From SB15 sp964639245 (GTDB lineage Bacteria > Chloroflexota > Anaerolineae > Aggregatilineales > J027), in contig CAZXCU010000001.1 in the NCBI GenBank assembly GCA_964639245.1, positions 1,072,589 through 1,136,588 of the forward strand: a stretch of 64,000 bases of DNA, written 5' to 3'. Shown here one piece after another: positions 39,820 through 49,122 of the stretch. How positions within the stretch are numbered: position 1 is the first letter of the stretch; every line of letters starts with the position of its first letter. The notes beneath the pieces were generated by a model. That model saw nothing but the letters and a program-made list of their open reading frames with translations. It had not been told where the DNA came from and ran no database searches. The translations under genes and the position numbers were made by a program.

Positions 39820-41208
39820 ATGTTGCTGCGCTATTTCTACGACAAACAACTCGCCCAAGCCTCATATCTCGTGGGATGTGCCAAGACAGGCGAAGCCCTT
39901 GTGGTTGACCCGTCCCGCAATCTCGCGCCCTATCTTCAGGCGGCCCAAGACGAAGGGTTGCGAATTACCCACGTCACCGAAACCCATATCCACGCTGATT
40001 ATGTGAGTGGTAGCCGCGAACTTGCCGCCACCACGGGTGCAACCCTGTTTTTGAGCGATATGGGAACCCCCGACTGGAAATATACCTACAACGATGGCAA
40101 TGTCGTGCTGGTACACGATGGTGATAGCTGGATGGTGGGCAATATTCGGGTCGAAGTGCTGCATACCCCCGGTCACACCCCCGAACACATCAGTTTCATG
40201 ATTACCGATACCGCCGGGGCAGACAAGCCCATGGGCATTTTCACCGGAGATTTTATCTTCGTGGGCGATGTGGGGCGGCCTGATTTGCTGGAAGAAGCCG
40301 CCGGATTCATCGGGACAAAAGAACCCGGCGCACGCCAACAATTTGCCAGTGTTCAGCGCTTTAAATCGCTGCCGGACTATCTGCAAATCTGGCCTGCACA
40401 TGGGGCGGGGAGCGCCTGCGGCAAGGCGTTGGGTGCGGTGCCTTCCACGACGCTGGGGTATGAAAAATTGTTTAATCCGGCCTTCCAATTTGACGACGAA
40501 GAGGCGTTTGTCGGCTGGTTGCTGGAAGGTCAACCCGAAGCACCGCGCTATTTTGCCCAGATGAAAAAAGTCAACAAAATCGGCCCGGATTTACAGGTGA
40601 ATGCCCCCCTGCGCGGGAGTAAAACCGATTTGCAAGCGGCGCTCAAGGCGGGCGAACTGATTCTTGATGTGCGTTCGCGGGAGGCCTTTGCCCAATCGCA
40701 TATTCCCGCTACGCTGAGTATTCCTTATGGCGGCGGCTTTTCAACCTATGTGGGTTGGTTTGTGGATTACGAGCATCCGACTCATTTGATAGTAGCGGAC
40801 GAAAGCCAACTGGCAACCGTAGTACAGGAACTCCGTGCGATTGGGGTGGACAACCTGCCGATGTACTTTGTGGCACAGGAAATTCTGAGCGCCGAAGCCA
40901 CCCTGCCCCAAATCACCGCCGCAGACTTGGCCGAAAAACTCCCGCAAAACAGCTTGATGATTCTCGATGTGCGCGGCAAAAATGAATATGACGAAAAACA
41001 TATTCAGGGCGCACAGCATATCCCACTGGGTTATCTACCGCGTTTTCTGGATACGCTGCCCCAAGACCGCACGATTGTAACGCAGTGTGCCAGTGGTTAC
41101 CGTTCACAAATTGCTGCCAGCTATCTACGCAATCAGGGTTTTACCCGTGTCATCAATTTAAGTGATGGCATTGAAACGTGGTCGGTCACACTGCCGGTAG
41201 AGGCCTAA
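39820..41208 (+). CDS. CstB-like persulfide dioxygenase with two rhodanese domains
   Basis: A 462-residue fusion. The N-terminal metallo-beta-lactamase domain (about residues 1-255) is of ETHE1/persulfide-dioxygenase type: HIHADY with predicted Fe ligand His56, the HTPGHTPEH motif (His119), and Asp144 in TGDFIFVGD. Two rhodanese domains follow: the first (about 275-365) has no active Cys; the second (about 375-460) has Cys423 in QCASGYRS. CstB-like enzymes oxidise low-molecular-weight persulfides and use the sulfite to form thiosulfate. The AGGAG site is good. It lies in a cst-like operon with TauE. Confidence 0.93.
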   Translation: MLLRYFYDKQLAQASYLVGCAKTGEALVVDPSRNLAPYLQAAQDEGLRITHVTETHIHADYVSGSRELAATTGATLFLSDMGTPDWKYTYNDGNVVLVHDGDSWMVGNIRVEVLHTPGHTPEHISFMITDTAGADKPMGIFTGDFIFVGDVGRPDLLEEAAGFIGTKEPGARQQFASVQRFKSLPDYLQIWPAHGAGSACGKALGAVPSTTLGYEKLFNPAFQFDDEEAFVGWLLEGQPEAPRYFAQMKKVNKIGPDLQVNAPLRGSKTDLQAALKAGELILDVRSREAFAQSHIPATLSIPYGGGFSTYVGWFVDYEHPTHLIVADESQLATVVQELRAIGVDNLPMYFVAQEILSAEATLPQITAADLAEKLPQNSLMILDVRGKNEYDEKHIQGAQHIPLGYLPRFLDTLPQDRTIVTQCASGYRSQIAASYLRNQGFTRVINLSDGIETWSVTLPVEA

Positions 41209-41209
41209 A

Positions 41210-41962
41210 ATGACGCTGGAACAAGCTATCTTGGATGTTACCTTGGGGTTGGTCATCGGGTTGACGCTGGGATTGCTAGGGGGCGGTGGGTCAATTCTGA
41301 CCGTCCCCGCCCTTGTCTATCTGGTGGGGCAGTCGCCGCATATGGCTGTGACCACCTCCTTGATGATTGTCGGAACAAACAGCGCGTCCGGCGCATTTTT
41401 CCACCGTACACAGGGCAGTTTAAATGGGCGAGTCGCGCTGATTTTCGGCGGGACAGGCATGTTAATGGCCTACCTTGCGGCGGGGCTGTCCAGTCAATTT
41501 TCCTCCACCACCTTGATGGTCATGTTCGCGGTGCTGATGCTGGTCGTGGGGCTGGTGATGATTTTTCGCCGCACTCCCGATGAAGCACAGTGTCATCAAC
41601 GCGGGATTCTGGTCACGGTGTTGACGGGCGGGGTGGTCGGTTTGCTGACGGGCTTTCTCGGCGTGGGCGGTGGGTTTTTGATTGTTCCTGCGCTGGTGAT
41701 GCTGGTCGGACTGCCGATGCAGCAGGCCGTTGGCACTTCGCTGGTAGTCATTGCCATGAACAGCCTCGCGGGTTTTCTGGGGCATCTCCATAATTTAGAC
41801 CTCGATTACCAGCACGCGCTGCTTTTTACTCTGGCCGGTTTCGGTGGGACATTCATGGGGGCTAGGCTGACCAACACCATTCACCCCGAACAGTTGAAAA
41901 AATTATTTGCGGTGTTTGTGATTGTGCTAGCGGTATTTTTGTTACAAGACAACCTTTTGTAA
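41210..41962 (+). CDS. TauE/SafE-family sulfite/anion permease
   Basis: A 250-residue membrane protein with two related halves of about four helices each, both starting with a Gly-rich motif (GLTLGLLGGGGSILTVPALVY and GLLTGFLGVGGGFLIVPALV), diagnostic of TauE/SafE. Members export sulfite, sulfonates or related anions. Next to a persulfide dioxygenase it most likely removes sulfite or thiosulfate. The start follows the previous stop with only one base between them, so translation is coupled. Confidence 0.92.
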   Translation: MTLEQAILDVTLGLVIGLTLGLLGGGGSILTVPALVYLVGQSPHMAVTTSLMIVGTNSASGAFFHRTQGSLNGRVALIFGGTGMLMAYLAAGLSSQFSSTTLMVMFAVLMLVVGLVMIFRRTPDEAQCHQRGILVTVLTGGVVGLLTGFLGVGGGFLIVPALVMLVGLPMQQAVGTSLVVIAMNSLAGFLGHLHNLDLDYQHALLFTLAGFGGTFMGARLTNTIHPEQLKKLFAVFVIVLAVFLLQDNLL

Positions 41963-42044
41963 CCTGAAATTCATGACATTTAGCATGTAAATAATCGTTG
42001 GCTCATGACAACAATGTGTTGTAGGACGAAAAGAGGAAAAAATC

Positions 42045-42512
42045 ATGTCGCGTCGGACGGAACGGCGGAAAAAACAACAACCGAAATTTGAACTTTCCGG
42101 GCGGAATCTGATCATCGCCTTTGGAATCATTGCGCTGATTCTGGTGGGAGCAGTGGCGCTGCTGCAAGGCGAAGATGAAACTGAAGTTAGCGCCGAAAGT
42201 AACAGCCTGCCGCGTGAAATTTCGGTAGACACCGCCGCCGAACTACGGGATGATGGCGCATTCATGCTGGATGTGCGCGAACAATCCGAATGGGATGAAT
42301 TTCATATGCCCGGCGCACAGCTGATTCCGTTGGGAGAATTGCCCAGCCGTTTAAGCGAACTGCCGCAAGACCAGAAAATTGTCGTGGTGTGTCGTTCGGG
42401 CAACCGCAGCGCCACCGGACGCGATATTTTGCTGGACGCGGGTTTTACCAACGTTACCAGCATGGCGGGTGGAATGAACGAATGGCGCTCCGCCGGATAT
42501 GATGTGGAATAA
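42045..42512 (+). CDS. Membrane-anchored rhodanese
   Basis: A 155-residue protein with a basic N-terminus (RRTERRKKQQ), one membrane helix at about residues 23-41, and an external rhodanese domain: FMLDVREQSEWDEFHMPGA and CRSGNRSA with active Cys116. The positive N-terminus suggests the helix is a signal anchor with the rhodanese outside. It continues the sulfur cluster 82 bases after tauE, with AGAGGAAAAA upstream. It may hand sulfane sulfur across the envelope; the partner is unknown. Confidence 0.9.
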   Translation: MSRRTERRKKQQPKFELSGRNLIIAFGIIALILVGAVALLQGEDETEVSAESNSLPREISVDTAAELRDDGAFMLDVREQSEWDEFHMPGAQLIPLGELPSRLSELPQDQKIVVVCRSGNRSATGRDILLDAGFTNVTSMAGGMNEWRSAGYDVE

Positions 42513-42522
42513 GGAAAATAAA

Positions 42523-42927
42523 ATGGCTGAATTAGGCTTGTCGGTGCATTTATCCACCGATTTTGCGACAGCACAACAGCGCGTGACCGATGCCCTCAAA
42601 GCAGAGGGGTTCGGTGTGCTGACGGAAATTGATGTCAAGGCCACGCTCAAGCAAAAATTGGATGTGGATTTTCGCTCCTATAAGATTCTCGGTGCGTGTA
42701 ATCCGACGCTGGCGCACAGAGCCTTGAGTGCTGAACCGGAAATTGGGTTGCTGCTGCCCTGCAACGTGACCCTGAGTGAAGTTGCCCCCGGAGAGGTCGA
42801 CGTTTCGCTTGTGAATCCTATTTCTATGATGAATTTTGTCGAACATCCCGCGCTTGAATCGATTGCCGATGAAGCCTATCAACGCTTAAGTCGGGTACAA
42901 CAGGCGCTGGCAAGCCATGACCGATAA
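42523..42927 (+). CDS. DUF302 family protein
   Basis: A 134-residue protein of DUF302: SVHLSTDFATAQQRVTDALK, EGFGVLTEIDVKATLKQKL, YKILGACNPTLAHRALSAEP, IGLLLPCNVTLSE and a final helix. Family members often occur in sulfur- or metal-stress clusters; no activity is established. The ATG at 42523 has AAGGAAAA upstream and lies 10 bases after the rhodanese stop codon. Cys residues in GACNP and LPCN are conserved in the family and could bind a thiol or metal, which is inference. Confidence 0.9.
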   Translation: MAELGLSVHLSTDFATAQQRVTDALKAEGFGVLTEIDVKATLKQKLDVDFRSYKILGACNPTLAHRALSAEPEIGLLLPCNVTLSEVAPGEVDVSLVNPISMMNFVEHPALESIADEAYQRLSRVQQALASHDR

Positions 42928-43459
42928 ACGCTACGCCGGGGAAATTGAACGGTTGCGTTCGCCGGAACGGTTCGCCCGTTTAGAAGTTGACCGCGTGACC
43001 AGCCATGCCCTGTCCGATTTAACCGTCGGACGCGCCCTAGATGTGGGAACAGGCAGCGCCATTTTTGCCGAATCGTTCGCGCAGCAGGGCTGGCAGGTGG
43101 CAGGCATTGATGTCCGTGAGGATATGCTGCAAGCGGCGCGTGATTTTGTACCATCTGGCGAGTTTAAAATCGGCACGGCGGAAAATCTGCCCTTTGAGGA
43201 TGGTGCGTTTGATCTGATTTTTTACGGGCATGTCTTACACGAAGTTAGCGATATTCCGCAAACACTGCGGGAAGCCTTCCGTGTTGCAACGCGGCGGGTG
43301 GTGGTGCTGGAATGGCCTTACGAAGTTGGTGAGGTTGGCCCACCGCTTGACCATCGGTTGCAGCCCGAACCTGTGCTGGCACAGGCCACTGAAGTTGGGT
43401 TTCGCCAGGCGACTCACCACCGCTTGACGCACATGCACTTATTAATTTTTGAAAAATAG
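42917..43459 (+). CDS. Class I SAM-dependent methyltransferase
   Basis: A 180-residue methyltransferase (Methyltransf_11 type): the SAM-binding motif I ALDVGTGSAIFAESFA, acidic motif VAGIDVREDML, GTAENLPFEDGAFDLIFYGHVLHEV (motifs II/III). It is short, without a substrate-binding extension. Its start overlaps the DUF302 gene by 11 bases, so the two are coupled. In this setting the substrate could be a thiol, metalloid or quinone-like molecule, but nothing in the sequence decides it. Confidence 0.88.
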   Translation: MTDKRYAGEIERLRSPERFARLEVDRVTSHALSDLTVGRALDVGTGSAIFAESFAQQGWQVAGIDVREDMLQAARDFVPSGEFKIGTAENLPFEDGAFDLIFYGHVLHEVSDIPQTLREAFRVATRRVVVLEWPYEVGEVGPPLDHRLQPEPVLAQATEVGFRQATHHRLTHMHLLIFEK

Positions 43460-43481
43460 TTCTTGACCCTTTCCCTTATGC

Positions 43482-43506
43482 TCCCTCCCCAATGGCTGGG
43501 GAGGGA
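43482..43506. terminator. Strong hairpin between convergent genes
   Basis: TCCCTCCCC pairs perfectly with GGGGAGGGA around a 7-base loop. It lies between the methyltransferase and the minus-strand secreted-protein gene. There is no real T tract, so either a weak bidirectional terminator or a dispersed palindrome. Confidence 0.5.
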
Positions 43507-43521
43507 ATGTTTAAGAGAAAA

Positions 43522-44802
43522 TCATAAGCCCGGTTCCGCGCACACCTGAATATCCACCAGCACAAACAGCGTTCCCCCGTAGTTATCCAGCAAAATTAAG
43601 CCGAATTCCTCAATCACGGTGGGTAAAAAGGTGAAATTCTGATAGCCCGCTTGCAGCGAAAGTTCGGAATCAATCGCGGTCACAATTTCCGCCTGATTCG
43701 CGTCCGGGAAACGAATGGCAAACCGTTTCAACGAATTAATCTCCGTGCCATCAATCGCTTGGGCGTAGCCATTTAAGCGAATCTGGCTGATAGGACGCTC
43801 ATCCAGCACCCCTACCACCACAAAGGCATTCTGGTCACGGATATTCGTTTGGGGGTTGATGGGCGGCGCACCTGTCACCCAGAAGGTATTCGGGTCACTG
43901 TCGGTGATATTTTCGACTTTATACACCGGATTGTAGGACGGGGAAGAATCGCGCAGTTCAATTTCTACCGGATCACAAATGAAGGTGTCCGTCGCCACTG
44001 CGCCCGGTGCAACCCCCGTCATGACCAGCGTATAATCGCCGGTGGTGGTGCTGCTCGAATCAGTAAAAGCGTAGGTAATTTCATCTTCGCCATACACGCC
44101 CATGATCCCTGCGTCAAAATCATCCCCCGCGTAAGTCGTACCGTCAGGAAACAACGCCCCCCGATCCAGCATATTCGGTGTGGCGGAACAGGTCTGTGTG
44201 CCGGCATTGTCACAGGTCGCAATCGGGCGGCCTTGTGGCGCATCGGGATAAACCGCCATATACGGGTCTACTGCATCTTCAGCCCCAATCATGAACACCC
44301 CCACCCATTCGCGGAAGGTCGAAAAAGGAATTTGCAAACGCAGGGTGTCGATTTCACTGGGAGCGCCGATGGTCATATTTTCCACAATCAGCGCATACTG
44401 CCCGCTTAACCCGGCAAACCCGCCCACAATGAGTTGAATTTTGCGGTCTCCCCCTGCTGCCACCGACGCTTGGGCGGAAAAACTGTTCGCATCCACCCGT
44501 CCGATGCTGGGTACGGCTACTGTTGCGCCTGCAACGGCGGGAGTATTGTTAAAACACTCTGGATTGTTCGGGTCGTCCACCACCGCCATTGCCGGGTCAA
44601 AGCCGCCTTTGCCAATGACCGTGAAGCGCAGATTTTCATTCGGGGCGAGATTTTCAAAAATGAGTTGATGTCCCACAATCTGACGACCATCGGGGCAAAG
44701 CACCACAAAAAAAGCGGGTGTATCTTCCTGCGCCCCTGCCGAAAAAGGCATGACCGCCACCATAAAGAGCAAAAAAATCAGCATTACTTTTATCAAACGC
44801 AT
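43522..44802 (-). CDS. Secreted protein with PPC-like and discoidin-like domains
   Basis: A 426-residue protein with a signal peptide (LIKVMLIFLLFMVAVMPFSAGAQ). Residues about 30-145 and 150-265 look like two PPC-type beta-sandwiches (SGQYALIVENM, TGDYTLVMTGV). The C-terminal 150 residues look like an F5/8 type C (discoidin) carbohydrate-binding module: ENITDSDPNTFWVTG, ISQIRLNGYAQ, and ILLDNYGGTLFVLVDIQVC. Extracellular adhesion or polymer binding is the natural guess. No catalytic motif. Downstream of the TPR glycosyltransferase-like gene on the same strand, but separated from it by 217 bases. Confidence 0.75.
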   Translation of the reverse strand: MRLIKVMLIFLLFMVAVMPFSAGAQEDTPAFFVVLCPDGRQIVGHQLIFENLAPNENLRFTVIGKGGFDPAMAVVDDPNNPECFNNTPAVAGATVAVPSIGRVDANSFSAQASVAAGGDRKIQLIVGGFAGLSGQYALIVENMTIGAPSEIDTLRLQIPFSTFREWVGVFMIGAEDAVDPYMAVYPDAPQGRPIATCDNAGTQTCSATPNMLDRGALFPDGTTYAGDDFDAGIMGVYGEDEITYAFTDSSSTTTGDYTLVMTGVAPGAVATDTFICDPVEIELRDSSPSYNPVYKVENITDSDPNTFWVTGAPPINPQTNIRDQNAFVVVGVLDERPISQIRLNGYAQAIDGTEINSLKRFAIRFPDANQAEIVTAIDSELSLQAGYQNFTFLPTVIEEFGLILLDNYGGTLFVLVDIQVCAEPGL

Positions 44803-44911
44803 CTCTCAACAGCTTTCTGTTTTTTGACCTGTTCAGCAAGAAATTGCTGTCCCAACATCTTTGCATCGGGGGAATGTTGTTTATTTTTAAAGTCACTCAT
44901 CGGCAGCAACC

Positions 44912-44963
44912 GAGTCCACTTCAGTGGACTCCCTATTTATAGGCGGGGAATTGATTCCCCGCC
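44912..44963. repeat. Double palindrome in intergenic space
   Basis: GAGTCCACT-TC-AGTGGACTC (44912-44931) and GGCGGGGAA-TTGA-TTCCCCGCC (44942-44963) are both perfect inverted repeats. The second matches the design of the element at 15637-15654, including the CTGTTT that follows. It looks like a dispersed non-coding repeat; nothing else is seen between 44803 and 45019. Confidence 0.6.
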
Positions 44964-45019
44964 CTGTTTCGATGATTTCATGGCTTCAACAACATTCTAC
45001 TTGCCGATGAATGTTCCTG

Positions 45020-47188
45020 CTATTGGCCTAAATTGGCTAAACCCGCTTGCGCTTTTTCGTTTTGCGGGTCAATTGCCAGCGTCTGTTCATAGGCTGCGCG
45101 GGCTTCATCCACCCGTCCCACTCCCGCCAGCGCATCGCCTAAGGTGCGGTAGGCTAAGGGCATACTGGGAGCGGTTTGGACAGCGCGTTCCGCAAACGGC
45201 AACGCCTCGGCAGGCAAACCAAACAGCAGCAGCACATGGGCGGTACGACCCAAAAACAGGCCATTGTCCGGCGCAAGGGTGATGGCCTGATTGCACGAAT
45301 TGAGCGCGGCTTCTTGATTTTCGCGCAGTTCGCCCAAAGCTAGGCAAAAATTGCTGTAACTGAGCGCGTCAAACTGAGCTTGAACTTGAATCGCGCTGTT
45401 GTAGGCATCCCGCGCCAGTTCAAACTCTTCCAGCACAATTGCCGCATTGCCCACATTAATCCATGCTTTGGCATAGAAGGGGTCAAGTTCCAGCGCCCGA
45501 TTATAAGCAGTCATGGCCTCTTGATATTGGCCGAGTGTGGCAAGGGTGTAACCGACGTTGTTGTGCAAAATCGGCTCATTCGGGATGAGTTTTAAGGCTT
45601 CGATATACGCATTCAACGCTGTTTCATATTCACCTGCGTCAAAGGCCTGCACCCCGTATTGTAAATAGGCCACGCCCAAGTCATCCACCATGTTGTGATT
45701 TTCAGGGTTGGCTTGAATGGCGCGGAGATACAGGATAATCGCGTTCTGATAATCCTGCTGGAGCAGCGCCAGATTGCCTAACAATTGATTCCCCTGAAAA
45801 TTGGACGGGTAAAGACGCAGCAGTTCGACCAGCGATTCCTGTGCTTTGACGACATTTTGATTGCGATAATAATACACACTCAAATTGGTCAATCCGGTGA
45901 TGCTGGTGGGATATTCTTCCAAGTGATCTTGCCAGAGCGTTTCACTGTTGTTCCAGACCGCATTCCGCTGGAAGGTAATCACCGCCAGAATCGCGACGAT
46001 GATTCCGCCCACAGCCACCAGCACATACCGCGCTTCCTGTGTGGTAAACCGTCGCCACAACCAATCAAAGCCAATGCCTGCCAGCAATCCTACCGCAATC
46101 ATCGGAAAATACATGAAACGGTCAGCCCGTTGCGCCGCAATTGGCACGATGTTGGCAACAGGCAGCATAAACAACACCACCCACAGCACCGCCAGCAGGG
46201 TAAACGGACGACCCAAGGGTTGCAAAACCGCCAGCACCAGCAGCACAACCAGCACCGCGAACCCCAACCAGATGCCAATATCGCCATCACGCAAATCTGC
46301 CAGCGAATAAATATACAGATTGTTCAAATCGAAGGGGGCAAAAATAGATACAAAATAATCCCAGAAAACCCGTGTCATGATTTGCACATTTTCAAACAGG
46401 CCATCGCCCGGCGCGGGTTTGATGCCTCCCCAATGGCGGTCTGCCTGATACATGATAATCATGCCGATGATTCCAGCGATAAAATAGGGCAAATTACGGA
46501 AAACCAGTCGTCCGACATTCGGGCGGGCATCCCAATAATCGTAAAGCACGAACAGAATCGGCGCGAAAACCGCCGCCGGTTTAGACAGCAGCGACAGCAC
46601 AAAACACACCCACGCGGCTATCAAAATCGGGGTGGATTTGCGTTCCTGGCTGATCACATGGGCGAGGAACGCGAGTAAAAAGAACAACAAACTCAGCAGA
46701 TTTTTACGCTGGGCAACCCACGCTACTGTTTCGACTTGGAGAGGGTGGGCAATAAAAATCAGCGCTGCGACTGCCGCCACCACCGCGCTCCCATGCAACC
46801 GTTTGACCAGCCAATAGACCAGCACGCCGTTCAACGCATGGAGCAGCACATTGATCACATGGTAGCCCGTGCTGTTGCTGCCTAAAATTTGATATTCGAT
46901 GGCAAAGTTGGTCAATGTCACGGGGATGTATTCGCCATTGTATGATTTTGTCCAGATATCAACCAATTTGCCGAATCCAAAGTCTGTGACCATCGGATTC
47001 TGGGTGAGGTAAATGTTGTCGTCCCAACTTTCTAAAAGATCGGCACTCATCGCGTTGGCGAACAACAACAGGGTAGCGACGAAGATAACCACCGGAAAAA
47101 AGCGCATGATGCCCGTTTCGGCTTGGGGTTCAGGCGCGGGAGGTGGGGTCGGTTGTTTGGGTCGTAAGACTCTTGGCTCTAGGTTCAT
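45020..47188 (-). CDS. TMTC-like polytopic membrane protein with C-terminal TPRs
   Basis: A 722-residue protein. The first 430 residues form about ten to twelve membrane helices with an early DDNIYLTQNP loop, YIPVTLTNFAIEYQ, HPLQVETVAWVAQRKNLLSLLFFL and QRADRFMYFPMIAV, which match the bacterial relatives of TMTC O-mannosyltransferases (GT-C fold). Residues about 440-720 are seven or so TPRs (YNRALELDPFYAKAWINVGNAA, LAIDPQNEKAQAGLA). It probably glycosylates exported proteins or anchors an assembly at the membrane; activity is unproven. A Pro-rich cytoplasmic tail begins the protein; no clear ribosome-binding site marks the start. Confidence 0.85.
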   Translation of the reverse strand: MNLEPRVLRPKQPTPPPAPEPQAETGIMRFFPVVIFVATLLLFANAMSADLLESWDDNIYLTQNPMVTDFGFGKLVDIWTKSYNGEYIPVTLTNFAIEYQILGSNSTGYHVINVLLHALNGVLVYWLVKRLHGSAVVAAVAALIFIAHPLQVETVAWVAQRKNLLSLLFFLLAFLAHVISQERKSTPILIAAWVCFVLSLLSKPAAVFAPILFVLYDYWDARPNVGRLVFRNLPYFIAGIIGMIIMYQADRHWGGIKPAPGDGLFENVQIMTRVFWDYFVSIFAPFDLNNLYIYSLADLRDGDIGIWLGFAVLVVLLVLAVLQPLGRPFTLLAVLWVVLFMLPVANIVPIAAQRADRFMYFPMIAVGLLAGIGFDWLWRRFTTQEARYVLVAVGGIIVAILAVITFQRNAVWNNSETLWQDHLEEYPTSITGLTNLSVYYYRNQNVVKAQESLVELLRLYPSNFQGNQLLGNLALLQQDYQNAIILYLRAIQANPENHNMVDDLGVAYLQYGVQAFDAGEYETALNAYIEALKLIPNEPILHNNVGYTLATLGQYQEAMTAYNRALELDPFYAKAWINVGNAAIVLEEFELARDAYNSAIQVQAQFDALSYSNFCLALGELRENQEAALNSCNQAITLAPDNGLFLGRTAHVLLLFGLPAEALPFAERAVQTAPSMPLAYRTLGDALAGVGRVDEARAAYEQTLAIDPQNEKAQAGLANLGQ

Positions 47189-47325
47189 GATTTTGTTTTG
47201 CTATCCGTTTATCTTGCCTGTAGACTCTCAGGTACGGTGTTTTTGTGTTCGCTATTTGTTATAACAGGCTTTGCGTTTTGTCAAAAGTTTTTGTATCCGA
47301 CGCAAAAGAAATTAAGATTAAGACA

Positions 47326-49122
47326 ATGCTACAAAAAAGGCGGTTACGGGTGCATAAAAAAATTTCATGGGGATTGCTGGCGCTGGTTTTAAGTCTGCTG
47401 GTGGCAGCCTGTCAGGAAGAAAAGGTGGTGCTGCCCACCGAAATTGTCTTTTTGACGTGGACACCTTCCTACACCCCGACTTCCAGCGATACGCCGATTC
47501 CCACCGATACACTGACACCGAGTCCCACTTCGTCAGCCACCCAGACACTTTCACCCACCCCCAGCCTGACCCGCACCGTCATTCCCACCGAGACCAACAC
47601 CCCGACTCCGAGTGATACCCCCACCGAAACCCCGACTTTAACGCCAACGCTGGCCGTTGGGACACTCACCGGACGGGGAGAAATTCGTGTGCATCAGAGT
47701 CCCTTGGGAAACTCGGCAGTGGTTGCCCGCTTGCGCGAAGGCGAAGTTTTTGCTGCGCTTTCTGCGGTGGAAAATTATAACGGCGAAGTCTGGTTTTATA
47801 TTGAATTTGGCGGGGGAAGCCTCGGTTGGGTGCGCGATGAAGCAGTGGAATTTGTCCCTGTGTTAAACGTGCCTGTGGTGGAAATCGCCCAGTTTATTTC
47901 GCCCACACCCACTTTGACTCCAAGTTATACGCTCACGCCGACCCATACTTTTACGCCAACTTTTACGCCATCCAATACGCCTACCGCGACTCCTTCTAAC
48001 ACACCCACCGCCACCCTCACGCTGACTCCTTCGCCCACTTTACCTCCCTTCTCCAATGCGCGGATTTTTAGCCAGAGTTTTGACCGGGTGAGTTTGCGAA
48101 GCGGGCCGGGAACAGAATTTGATATTTTGACCACCCTTGCCAATGAAGCCCCCGTCACGGTCATCGGACGCAGCGCCGATACACGCTGGTATCAGATTGT
48201 GACCTATGGCGCAGACTCGATTGTGGGGTGGGTTGCGGCGAGTTTGCTGGTGGTGTCCGATGCTGTTCCCGTCAATCTGAATACGGTTGGGGTTGTTGAA
48301 TCCGGCGTGGTGGAACTTGCCTGCGGAATCAATGTGAATCCTGTATCCGAGGATAACTGGCAAAATTTGCGGCGGGATGTCAGCGCGATTCAATGGGTGC
48401 GTGTGCCGCTGGTCTTTACCGATTTTGCGACACGCCGTGAAGCGGCTGATTTTTACAATACCGTCCTCGAAACCTACAACCGCTTGGGGGTGCAGGTGAT
48501 TTTTGTGCTGGATGAAGGTTTGCAAGCGCTCCCCTCTGAGGAAATGAGCGACGCGGATTGGCAAAATTACCTGCGCGATTATCTCGGCACGCTGGAATTG
48601 CTGGCACAGGAATACGGGAATCGGGTCGGGGGGTATCAATTGTGGGATGTGCCGCAGGACACCATGCCCGCCGATGTGTATGCCCGTTTTGTGAATATTG
48701 GCACGCAAGTGATTAATTCCTATGCGCCGACCCCACTGGTTTTGCTTGGCACGATTACCAGCGATGGGTATTTGAATGATGTCCTGCGTGAACTCAATTT
48801 TGTGCTGCCCGTGGATGTGCTGACGCTGGAAGTGAATGACACATTGGCTGACCCCGAAACGCTCTCGGTGCAGATTAGCCGCTATACTGCGCTGCTGCCC
48901 GGCCTCCCCATTTGGCTCACTCAGGTAACATCCACCGATTTAGAGGACATGGAAACGACCTCCCGCGATTTAGAAAATTTCATGACCTATCTCCGGGCCT
49001 ACTATCCAAATTTACTGCCCGTGCTGTTCTGGTCGCCATGGACGGATGGTTTGGTGGATGCCGATGCTGAACCGCGCAATCCACTCTATAACACCTTTTT
49101 TACCCTGTGCGCCCAATTTTAG
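47326..49122 (+). CDS. Lipoprotein with SH3 domains and a degenerate TIM-barrel glycosidase-like domain
   Basis: A 598-residue lipoprotein: signal peptide with lipobox LLVAAC (Cys near residue 26). Then a Thr/Pro linker (about 45-110), an SH3-like domain (about 113-185, GEIRVHQSPLGNSAVVARL), a second Thr/Pro linker (about 198-240), another SH3-like domain (about 245-310, VSLRSGPGTEFDILTTL) and a C-terminal (beta/alpha)-barrel (about 325-598). The barrel resembles GH5/GH39-type enzymes, but where these carry WNEP, this protein has LWDVPQD (Asp441), so the usual acid/base Glu is missing. The domain style matches the Ser/Thr kinase at 11389. I chose ATG 47326 because the earlier ATG at 47245 breaks the signal peptide. 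Confidence 0.8.
   Translation: MLQKRRLRVHKKISWGLLALVLSLLVAACQEEKVVLPTEIVFLTWTPSYTPTSSDTPIPTDTLTPSPTSSATQTLSPTPSLTRTVIPTETNTPTPSDTPTETPTLTPTLAVGTLTGRGEIRVHQSPLGNSAVVARLREGEVFAALSAVENYNGEVWFYIEFGGGSLGWVRDEAVEFVPVLNVPVVEIAQFISPTPTLTPSYTLTPTHTFTPTFTPSNTPTATPSNTPTATLTLTPSPTLPPFSNARIFSQSFDRVSLRSGPGTEFDILTTLANEAPVTVIGRSADTRWYQIVTYGADSIVGWVAASLLVVSDAVPVNLNTVGVVESGVVELACGINVNPVSEDNWQNLRRDVSAIQWVRVPLVFTDFATRREAADFYNTVLETYNRLGVQVIFVLDEGLQALPSEEMSDADWQNYLRDYLGTLELLAQEYGNRVGGYQLWDVPQDTMPADVYARFVNIGTQVINSYAPTPLVLLGTITSDGYLNDVLRELNFVLPVDVLTLEVNDTLADPETLSVQISRYTALLPGLPIWLTQVTSTDLEDMETTSRDLENFMTYLRAYYPNLLPVLFWSPWTDGLVDADAEPRNPLYNTFFTLCAQF

Noticed and set aside
45785..46678. Plus-strand frame of 297 codons
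   Set aside because: Antisense to the TMTC/TPR gene; composition (His, Gln, Arg) is typical of a mirror frame.
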